This document shows positions 54,173 through 61,512 of a DNA stretch of 64,000 nt, piece after piece. This DNA is from CAHJXF01 sp038225855 (lineage in GTDB: Bacteria > Pseudomonadota > Gammaproteobacteria > Burkholderiales > Burkholderiaceae_D), in NCBI GenBank assembly GCA_038225855.1, contig JBBRQU010000003.1, positions 1 to 64,000 on the forward strand. The letters are read 5' to 3'. The notes under the pieces were generated by a model. It was not told where the DNA came from and did not search any database. It saw only the letters and a list, made by a program, of their open reading frames with translations. Position 1 is the first letter of the stretch. Each line of letters opens with the position of its first letter. A program made the translations under genes and the position numbers.

Positions 54173-55285
54173 ATGAACCTGTTGATCACCGGCGCAAGCG
54201 GCTTCATCGGTCAGCGCCTCACCCATGCACTGCTCGCACGCGGCACGCTGGGCGACCAGCCCATCGACAAGCTGGTGCTCGCCGATCAAATGGCGCCGAC
54301 CACGGACCTCACCGGGGATGCGCGCGTCGAAGCGCGCGTCGGTCCTCTGCTCGCGCAATGCGCGGCATTCGCCGCCGATCGCTTCGACGGCGTATTCCAT
54401 CTGGCGTCGGCGGTGTCGGGCGAATGCGAGGACGACTTCGAACTCGGGTTGCGCTCGAACCTCGACACGACGCGCGCGCTGCTCGATGCGCTGCGCAGCG
54501 CCGCGAGCAGCCCGATGCGAGCCGGAAAGAAACCCGCACGCCTGGTCTTCTCGAGCTCGGTCGCGGTGTTCGGGCCGGATGATTCGATGCCGCTGCCGGC
54601 CCTCGTCGGCGACACGACCTTGCCCGCGCCGCAGACGTCGTACGGGACCCACAAGCTGATCTGCGAGCATCTGATCGCGGACTACACGAGGAAGGGCTAC
54701 ATCGATGGAAGGTCCGCGCGACTGATGACAGTGACGGTCCGACCGGGGCGGCCGAACGGCGCCGCGTCGTCGTTCTTCTCGGGCATCATCCGCGAGCCGC
54801 TGGCGGGTCTCGAAGCCATCTGTCCGGTGAGTCCCGAAACTTCGCATCCGCTGACGTCGCCGGCGCGCACGATCGAGGGCCTGATCGCGGTCTTCGAGGC
54901 GAGCCGTGAACAACTGGGCGGTCGCCTCGCTCTCAATTTGCCGGCGGTCAACGCCCGCGTCTGCGACATGCTCGACGCGCTCGAAGCAGTGGCCGGTCGA
55001 GCGGTGCGCGAACGCGTGCGCTTCGTGCCCGATCCCAGGATTGCCGGCATCGTCGCGAATTGGCCGAGCGGCGCAACCGCCGAACGCGCCGCACGTCTCG
55101 GTCTACAGCCCGACGCCGGGTTCGCCGACATCATTAGCCAATATATTGCCGACTGCGCGGCAGACTCCACCACCTCTGCAGGCGCGACCAATGCGCTCGA
55201 GGGCATGCCCGATGGGTTGCGCAGTCGAGCCTTCGATCAGGTCCGCACTTCTTCCTTCTCGAGCGAGTCGACCAGCTCCGTATAG
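54173..55285 (+). CDS. denD: NAD-dependent epimerase/dehydrogenase, D-erythronate dehydrogenase (DenD) type
   Basis: The 370-residue extended SDR has TGASGFIGQRLTHALLA at the start, HLASAVSGECEDDFELG, and YGTHKLICEHL (YXXXK). These blocks are close to DenD, which oxidises D-erythronate-like acids. It is divergent from the sugar-acid operon and may process a further intermediate. The last ~40 residues (TTSAGATNALEGM onward) look unlike the family, and the 3' end overlaps the converging hydrolase gene by 49 bp, suggesting loss of an earlier stop. Confidence 0.82.
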   Translation: MNLLITGASGFIGQRLTHALLARGTLGDQPIDKLVLADQMAPTTDLTGDARVEARVGPLLAQCAAFAADRFDGVFHLASAVSGECEDDFELGLRSNLDTTRALLDALRSAASSPMRAGKKPARLVFSSSVAVFGPDDSMPLPALVGDTTLPAPQTSYGTHKLICEHLIADYTRKGYIDGRSARLMTVTVRPGRPNGAASSFFSGIIREPLAGLEAICPVSPETSHPLTSPARTIEGLIAVFEASREQLGGRLALNLPAVNARVCDMLDALEAVAGRAVRERVRFVPDPRIAGIVANWPSGATAERAARLGLQPDAGFADIISQYIADCAADSTTSAGATNALEGMPDGLRSRAFDQVRTSSFSSESTSSV

Positions 55286-56766
55286 CGCCGCATCGCATCG
55301 TTGCGATCGACGTCCTTGAGCTTCGCCCACGCGTCGAATTTCGCCCGCCCGATCAAGTCGAGCGCTCCGGGACGCCCGCCGCGCGCATCGCCTTCGGAGC
55401 TCTGTTTGTAGAGCGCATAGAGCTCGAGCAGCGCCGACTCCGACGGTGTCGAACGCAGGCTGCGCGAGCGCACTGCCGCCGCTTCGAACCCCGCCTCGAG
55501 CGACGCGGCTGCGTCGCCCGGCTCGATGTCTCCTTCGGGTGCTGCGCCCCAGAACGCGTCTTCGAGTTCGGGATCGTCGGCGAACCAGCGCAGTTCGTAA
55601 AGCCGGTCGGCGTGCATCGCGACCATCAGCGCGCCTTGCGATTGCAAGCGCTCGCCGCCACGCGCCGCCGACCACACCGCAGGCATCAACGCCACGCCGC
55701 GGTTGAAGACCGCCGTTCCGAACGCGGTCAATCGCGCTTCATCGCTCGCACTCTTGATCGCGCTCAGAAACGCGCGCATCGGCTTCGCGCCGCGATGGAT
55801 ACCCGACAGGCGATTGCTGCCCGGCTGATACCACGCCATGTCGGGAAGGCCGATGGCGGCGAGCTCGGACCACTCGCCCACCTCGAGAAGTGCGCGCACG
55901 CGAAGGACGAGTTCGACCAGCGCCTGCTGCGGCATCTTCGGATCGTCGCTCAGTTGCCCGCCCGCGAGCGAAGGGACGCCGAAAAACTCGAGCACGTTGC
56001 GCGCAACGATCTCGCGATCGTTGTCCACGCAGATCATGTGATAGCTGTTCTCGAGCGCGACCATGCGCGCGCGGTCGCCGCCGATGCCTCGCACCAGGAA
56101 GTCGGCCGAGCGCAGGCTCGTGAGTTCGTCGTGGCGCGCATGCACCACCAGCGTCTGGCACTTGATGCGCTCGAGCTTGGTCATCACCATGCGACGCAGG
56201 CGATCGACTTCGCGGATGCATGCGAGCGGCACCCAACGGTAATGGAAATTTTCGCCGCGCTCGAACTTGGCCTTGACGACCGCTCGCAACTGTTCGTTCT
56301 TGATGCCGAAGGGATCCTCTTCCTCGATGCGCATCGCCTGCAAGGGGGGGATCCAGTAGAACGCGCGGCGCAGGTCGCGATACCAGGGCGTGGCCCAGCC
56401 ATCGATATAGATCGGCGGCGCGAGCGCGATCAGATTGCCCTTGACGTGGCGCTCCTGCTTGGCGACTTCGACGGCCAGCAACGAGCCCATGCACATGCCC
56501 ATCACGTGCAGCGTTTCGTAGCGGCCGGCGAGATCGCGATAGAAGCTGCGGCAGGCTTCGAGCCAGTCGTCGGCACCGACCTTCATCAGATCTTCGGGAG
56601 TCGTTCCGTGACCGGGAAGCGTCAATGAATGCGTTTCGAAACCCGCCGTTTTCAGACGCTTGTGCATCGATCCCATATCGTATTGCGTCCCGCCCAGGCC
56701 GTGGATCAGGAACACGCCGGCCCGACCGCTCGCCGCTTGATGCTCTGCTTGCGGCTCGCTCATCAT
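55237..56766 (-). CDS. Alpha/beta-hydrolase - NTF2-like - acyl-CoA-binding protein fusion
   Basis: The 509-residue protein has an alpha/beta-hydrolase domain (~15-270) with VFLIHGLGGTQYD. The nucleophile elbow is GMCMGS: Cys92 where most lipases have Ser. RHDELT (D213) and SYHM (H243) complete a Cys-Asp-His triad. A SnoaL/NTF2-like segment follows (~285-425). The C-terminus (~430-503) is an acyl-CoA-binding domain: LLELYALYKQSSEGDARGGR, KFDAWAKLKDV, AMRRYTELVDSL. It probably acts on acyl-CoA or fatty-acyl esters in the cytoplasm. ATGATG overlaps the stop of the MASE1 gene, so it is translationally coupled to a membrane sensor. Confidence 0.85.
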   Translation of the reverse strand: MMSEPQAEHQAASGRAGVFLIHGLGGTQYDMGSMHKRLKTAGFETHSLTLPGHGTTPEDLMKVGADDWLEACRSFYRDLAGRYETLHVMGMCMGSLLAVEVAKQERHVKGNLIALAPPIYIDGWATPWYRDLRRAFYWIPPLQAMRIEEEDPFGIKNEQLRAVVKAKFERGENFHYRWVPLACIREVDRLRRMVMTKLERIKCQTLVVHARHDELTSLRSADFLVRGIGGDRARMVALENSYHMICVDNDREIVARNVLEFFGVPSLAGGQLSDDPKMPQQALVELVLRVRALLEVGEWSELAAIGLPDMAWYQPGSNRLSGIHRGAKPMRAFLSAIKSASDEARLTAFGTAVFNRGVALMPAVWSAARGGERLQSQGALMVAMHADRLYELRWFADDPELEDAFWGAAPEGDIEPGDAAASLEAGFEAAAVRSRSLRSTPSESALLELYALYKQSSEGDARGGRPGALDLIGRAKFDAWAKLKDVDRNDAMRRYTELVDSLEKEEVRT

Positions 56767-58106
56767 GCGGCCTTCAGCGTGGACGCGATCGTGGCCGTTG
56801 ATGCGCCCGGCGCCGCGCGCACGGGTCGCAGAAAGCCGACGACGCGATGCACGCTGTCGTCGAAATCGACGATCGCGCTGGCCTCGCCTTCGAGCCGCAG
56901 TTCGACGCCCGCCGCCGAGACGAAGCGATGCGGCGTTGCCGCCTTGTTCCCGTCGTCGAGACCGATGTCGGCAAGGATGTTGCGCAGCCGATCGCGATCG
57001 GCTGGAGCGACGCGTTCCAGATAGCCCGCCAGGGTCGAGATCGCGCTCGACTCGGCGCCGAGCAGCCGCGCGGTATCTCCGGCCCACTCGATCCGACCGG
57101 TGGCGGGATCGAGTTCATAAAGCAGTTGATCGCTCGCTCCAATCACGGCCTCGTAGCGAATCTTCCATGCAGATGCATCGCGCAGCGCGAGTCGCCGGCT
57201 GGCATCGAGCGCGCTCAGCATCAGGGTCAGCAGCGCCGCCGCGGCCACATAGCCCTGCACCTCGACAACAGCCTCGCCGAGAAAACCTTCGACGCCGGCG
57301 AACGGACCCTCGCCGCGCGCCGTGTACAACACCGCGATCGCGGCCATGACGAAAGTCGACAAGGTCGCACCGCGCGAACCCCACACCAGTCCGCCGAGGA
57401 CCAGGAAAGGCAACGGCAGGTAGGTCAAGGCGTAACCGACGCTGCCCGAGAAGCGCTCGCTGGTCGCGCCCGCGAACACCAGCAGCGTTGCTGCGACGAG
57501 CAGGATGAACAGGCTTCCGCCGAACGCCAGATCGGTCATCGTCGCGCCGCCCGAGCGCTTGGGTCGAAAGTCCGACCACGCAAAAAAAAGCGGGGCAACG
57601 ACCAGCGTGCCGACGCCGGTCGAGACGATCCACAGACGCCACGCCGACGCGGGACTGGGCAGTCCGAGCAGCGCATACGAAGGAATCGCGACCAGCCAGC
57701 CCAACACCGCACCACCGAGCGCGCCGACTGCGACGAACACCATGACTCTACGCACATCGTCCAGACGCGGGTCGGACCCGAGCAGGCGTTGCAGGGCCCA
57801 GGCCGTGACCGCTGCGACGACCACCTCGTCGATCGCATACACCAACGATGCACCGATCGACGAGCCCGCGATCAGGTTGCCCACCGTGTCTCCCAGCGCG
57901 ATCGCGAACGCGTAGGCCAGCCAGTGCGCTCGGTCGGCGAGCGTCAGCACCGCGATCGCGACGCCGCTTGCGATCCAGATGTTCGCTTCGACCGCAGTGC
58001 CGCCGCCAAAGCGATACGACAGCATCATCGCGATCAGATACGCGATGCCGGCCAGCGCTGCCTTGAAGACGATCGCCGCTGTCGTGGGTCGGCTCGATGC
58101 ACGCAT
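56763..58106 (-). CDS. MASE1-PAS membrane sensor without output domain
   Basis: The 447-residue protein has a MASE1 domain of about eight membrane segments (residues 10-310) and then a PAS-type domain (SDQLLYELDPATGRIEWAGD, YLERVAPADRDRLRNILADI). Such sensors normally end in a GGDEF or histidine-kinase domain; none is present here, and the frame ends 60 residues after the PAS core. The stop overlaps the ATG of the hydrolase-ACBP gene, so the 'output' may be that separate protein. It may also be a truncated gene. Confidence 0.82.
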   Translation of the reverse strand: MRASSRPTTAAIVFKAALAGIAYLIAMMLSYRFGGGTAVEANIWIASGVAIAVLTLADRAHWLAYAFAIALGDTVGNLIAGSSIGASLVYAIDEVVVAAVTAWALQRLLGSDPRLDDVRRVMVFVAVGALGGAVLGWLVAIPSYALLGLPSPASAWRLWIVSTGVGTLVVAPLFFAWSDFRPKRSGGATMTDLAFGGSLFILLVAATLLVFAGATSERFSGSVGYALTYLPLPFLVLGGLVWGSRGATLSTFVMAAIAVLYTARGEGPFAGVEGFLGEAVVEVQGYVAAAALLTLMLSALDASRRLALRDASAWKIRYEAVIGASDQLLYELDPATGRIEWAGDTARLLGAESSAISTLAGYLERVAPADRDRLRNILADIGLDDGNKAATPHRFVSAAGVELRLEGEASAIVDFDDSVHRVVGFLRPVRAAPGASTATIASTLKAA

Positions 58107-58181
58107 GACTATCCCCTTTGAATGAACGATCGCTGTACCGATTGGCGGGTTCGATCATCACGTCCCGCTCGCGTCTTTGCG

Positions 58182-60452
58182 TCACGGCCGGCCGAGAAAC
58201 ACGTAGCCGCTGCTGTTGCCGTCGCGCGCACGGCCGTAGGCAACATAGAGTGGTCCCAGCGGCGTGTCCAGCCCGAGAAAGATCGAGGTCGACAACAGCA
58301 GGCCGGTCGGCGCCCCGGTGAGCGGCACATGCCGGATGCGCCCGGCCTCGAGCGAAGCGCCGACATAGATGCCTTCGAGCAGCGGCTGGCTGCGTAGGCG
58401 ATAGAGATAGGCGGCGCTTCCGAACACGAGCTTGGTTCCCAGCAATTGCCCGGTTCGATACCCCGACAATTGCTGGAAGCCGCCGAACTGGATCAGGTCG
58501 ACGGCGGGTAGCTGGCCGGTGGCCGCGCCGCGCGCCTCGAACGCGAGTTGCAGCGTGTGGCGTCCGATGGTGTGCGCGGCCTGGGCGGTCACATCGTATT
58601 TGACATAGCGCTTGCCGGCACCGTCGTCATCGTTGCGCGCGCCGAACAGGTTCAAGGTCGCGGCTGCACCGCTGCGCGGAAAATCCAGGCTGTCGAGTTG
58701 ATCGAACAACAAGCGCGCACGCACCGCGTTCTGGCGCACGTTGTCATCGGTAAAGAAAGGCGGCAGGCCGATGTCGAGCTTGCTCTTGACATGCCGCTTC
58801 AGCACGCCCACGCGCAGCTCCCCGTACTTGGTCACTGTGCCTCCGACGTCGAGCCCGATGTCGGAGGTGCGAAAGTTGAAACGCGCGATCCGATCCTGGC
58901 CCGCGAACAGGTCGAGCGGCCGCTTGTCGAGTGCGAAATAAGGCGCGACGAAAAAGCGGCCCGCGGTATCGATCGGCTGGTAGAACTCGGAGGCCAGCCG
59001 GTCGACATGCCCGACCTGCCCGTCGACGCGCAACTCCCCGCCGAGCGCGTTGAGCCACGGCCGCCGGTAGCGCGCGCCCAGATTGAAGTACGCGTCGCCG
59101 GGAAAGTCCGCGACCAGGGCCACGCCGACGCGTACATAGTCCGGGCCCCAGGATTTCTCGCGTGCGTCGACCGCGAGCACGCGCCGCCCGGCCTGGTCGA
59201 CGATGCGATAGTCGATGCTCTCGAAGTCACCGCGTCCGTACAGGCGCCGCATGTCATCGTCGAGCACGTCCCGGTCGATCGGCTTGCCGGGTCTGGTCTG
59301 CATGGTTGCGAGCAACACCTCGGGGCTTGCCCGTTCGAGGCCGTCGAAGCGAATCGCATGGACCGCGACGAGCTGGGGAGGATCGGCCAGGATCCGATGC
59401 GCACGAAACGCCGCGTAGTCCGCTTCCGAAAGGCTCAGTCGCGACAGACGATCGCTGACCTTGCGCGCCGCGGCTTCGCCGATCGGAATCGTCTCGCGCA
59501 TGTGATCGAAGTCGCTGGCTGAATAGTTGCCCAGCTCCGGCGCGATCAGCACATCCTCCGGCGCCAGCGACGCGAGCGATGCGCGCACGTTCTGCTTGCC
59601 CATGATGTTGATCATCTGCAGCGTCACGCCGACGATCGACGAGATGTCTTCCTGCTTCAACAGCGGGGTGCCGAGGTTGACTGCGATGACGATGTCGGCG
59701 CCCATCGCGCGTACCACATCGACCGGAAGATTGCGCACCAGTCCGCCGTCGAGCAGCGCGCGACCGTCGATCTGCGCAGGCGCGATCGCTCCCGGCACCG
59801 ACATGCTCGCGCGCATCACGCTGGCGAGTTCGCCCTCTTCGAGCACGACCATGTCGCCGCTGCCGATGTCGGTCGCGACCGCGCGAAACGGAATCGGCAG
59901 ATCGTCGAAGCGGACGAAGCCTTGCGCTTTCGAGAGGCGACGCAGGACGCTCTCGAGACGGATGCCCGACACCACACCCTTCGGCAGTCGCAAGGTCCCG
60001 CCGCGAATGCCAAGCTCGGGCCCGATGTAGAGGTCGCCATCGTCTTTCTTGCGATGGATGGTCTGGTCGCGGCGCGGTAGCGCTTCCCTGTACAGGTCGC
60101 CGGTGGTGATGCCCTGGAGTACCTCTTCCATCTCGACGATCGACGTGCCCGACGCATAGCCCGCGCCGACGATCGCGCCCATGCTGGTGCCGGCGATGAA
60201 ATCGATCGGCACGCGCAATTCCTCGAGCACCTTGAGCACGCCGATGTGCGCCGCACCGCGTGCACCGCCGCCCGACAGCACGAGCCCGATGCGCGGTCGC
60301 GCTGGTGTCGATGTCAGTGTGGAAGTCGGCAGCGAGATCTTCTCGTCGTGGTCGGCAGCGATGGCGAAACCCGGCAGCGAACACGACGCGATCCATGACG
60401 CGACCAGCATCGCCATGCATGGCCGCCACCGATGCCGTCGACATGCCGTCAT
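58182..60452 (-). CDS. Patatin-like phospholipase with POTRA and outer-membrane barrel (PlpD type)
   Basis: The 756-residue protein has a signal peptide (MAMLVASWIASCSLPGFAIA), a patatin domain (oxyanion GGGARGAAH, GTSMG with Ser90, and LLDGGLVRN with Asp234), a POTRA-like segment (VAVHAIRFDGLERASPEVLL) and a C-terminal 16-strand barrel (ends SSGYVFLGRP). This is the type Vd autotransporter (PlpD/RssA-like) plan, in which a phospholipase is carried to or across the outer membrane. The ATG overlaps the stop of the flavoprotein fragment by ATGA; M13 is an alternative start. Confidence 0.9.
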   Translation of the reverse strand: MTACRRHRWRPCMAMLVASWIASCSLPGFAIAADHDEKISLPTSTLTSTPARPRIGLVLSGGGARGAAHIGVLKVLEELRVPIDFIAGTSMGAIVGAGYASGTSIVEMEEVLQGITTGDLYREALPRRDQTIHRKKDDGDLYIGPELGIRGGTLRLPKGVVSGIRLESVLRRLSKAQGFVRFDDLPIPFRAVATDIGSGDMVVLEEGELASVMRASMSVPGAIAPAQIDGRALLDGGLVRNLPVDVVRAMGADIVIAVNLGTPLLKQEDISSIVGVTLQMINIMGKQNVRASLASLAPEDVLIAPELGNYSASDFDHMRETIPIGEAAARKVSDRLSRLSLSEADYAAFRAHRILADPPQLVAVHAIRFDGLERASPEVLLATMQTRPGKPIDRDVLDDDMRRLYGRGDFESIDYRIVDQAGRRVLAVDAREKSWGPDYVRVGVALVADFPGDAYFNLGARYRRPWLNALGGELRVDGQVGHVDRLASEFYQPIDTAGRFFVAPYFALDKRPLDLFAGQDRIARFNFRTSDIGLDVGGTVTKYGELRVGVLKRHVKSKLDIGLPPFFTDDNVRQNAVRARLLFDQLDSLDFPRSGAAATLNLFGARNDDDGAGKRYVKYDVTAQAAHTIGRHTLQLAFEARGAATGQLPAVDLIQFGGFQQLSGYRTGQLLGTKLVFGSAAYLYRLRSQPLLEGIYVGASLEAGRIRHVPLTGAPTGLLLSTSIFLGLDTPLGPLYVAYGRARDGNSSGYVFLGRP

Positions 60453-60862
60453 GGCGGCGTCGTCATGGTCGAACCCGTTGCGGCGGGGCCTGAACCACTG
60501 GCGCTGCCGGTGCGAACGAGCTGACTACCCAGCGCGAACACAAGACGGTCGTAATCGAGCGTGTGGAATTTCCCAGACTGGTTCACACCAACGCGATGCG
60601 AGTCGACATCGACATCGGTCACGTCTGCCTCGATCCGCTGCACCCCGACCGGCGCGAGCACGTCGTCGAGCCGAACGCGAATCGCGCTCAAATCACTCTC
60701 GTAGTTGCGCACGCGTATGCAATGCCACGCATCGCGGTTGACGAGCGTTACGGTCGCGCCTTCAGCGCCGATACCAAGCAGAGCGAGCGCGCGAGCCGCC
60801 GCCAACGCGCTCCACAAGCCCGCTAATCCGCCGCCGAGGACGACGATGCGTTTCGGGCTCAC
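60449..60862 (-). CDS. Flavoprotein N-terminal fragment (NDH-2/FAD-disulfide type)
   Basis: The 137-residue frame has the FAD-binding VVLGGGLAGLWSALAAARAL, then a beta-strand with VTLVNRDAWHCIRVRNYESD and the YDRLVFALGSQLV block typical of NADH dehydrogenase-like flavoproteins (full length ~400). It then degenerates into a Ser/Gly-rich tail and stops. The NAD-binding and C-terminal domains are missing, so it is probably inactive, a remnant, or a stand-alone FAD domain. It lies immediately upstream of the patatin gene with an ATGA overlap. Confidence 0.65.
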   Translation of the reverse strand: MSPKRIVVLGGGLAGLWSALAAARALALLGIGAEGATVTLVNRDAWHCIRVRNYESDLSAIRVRLDDVLAPVGVQRIEADVTDVDVDSHRVGVNQSGKFHTLDYDRLVFALGSQLVRTGSASGSGPAATGSTMTTPP

Positions 60863-60952
60863 GCGCTATCGCTTCGACAGGAAGTGGAAGTAAGCAATGT
60901 GCGCAAGCGAGCCGCCGTCTTCATCCAGGCCCGCTCCTTTCGCCCGGCTCGC

Positions 60953-61482
60953 TCATGACGGCATGCATCCCGCGCCGGTGCACGATTGCGTCGGCACCCA
61001 CAGGCTGACGGTGGGCTCGGTGATTCCCGGCCCGGGCAACTGCAGCACCTCGTAGTTGAGCGTGTACACGTTGCGCCAGAAATCGATCGTGAGCTTGGCC
61101 GCGTTGACTTTGGTGGTCGTCGAGATCGGCACCGTGGTGCTTTGCGCAGGGTGATAGATGTCGAGCCGATAGATGAACGTGTTTCCTTGCCCGGCGGCGG
61201 GGTGGCCGCGTCCGGGTTTTCGCCTCCGCAGGTGGCCATAAGCGGCGAGAACTCGAGCGCGAGACCCGCGCCAGCCGTATGGCGCAGGAAGTCGCGGCGC
61301 GTGATGCGCTCTACCGCGGCTGCAACCGCGTCCTCCAATTGCTTCACGAGCGTTCGCGATGCGACGGCCTCGTTACGCCGCTTGTCGAGCTCGGCGCGCC
61401 GGCTCTGCTCGACGCGCGCGCGTCGCGTGATGCGCTTTTCCTGTAGTTTCCGTTGCCGCTCCAGCGTTTGCTTGGGCTTCAT
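60953..61482 (-). pseudogene. Tat-signal secreted hypothetical protein, frameshifted
   Basis: The first ~95 codons (61482 down) encode a Lys/Arg-rich helix (LERQRKLQEKRITRRARVEQ), a Tat-like segment (TRRDFLRHTAGAGLALEFS) and the Cys-containing LMATCGGENPDAATPP. That frame then becomes Arg/Ser-rich nonsense. A neighbouring frame from about 61205 to 60953 reads as proper protein: QGNTFIYRLDIYHPAQSTTV, KVNAAKLTIDFWRNVYTLNY and WVPTQSCTGAGCMPS, then stop. A one-base frameshift in the CCGCCGCCGGGC stretch near 61200 joins them. It could be a real mutation or a sequencing error. Function unknown. Confidence 0.65.
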
Positions 61483-61512
61483 GTCGGGCTCCCGTGTCTG
61501 TCTCGTCCGGAT

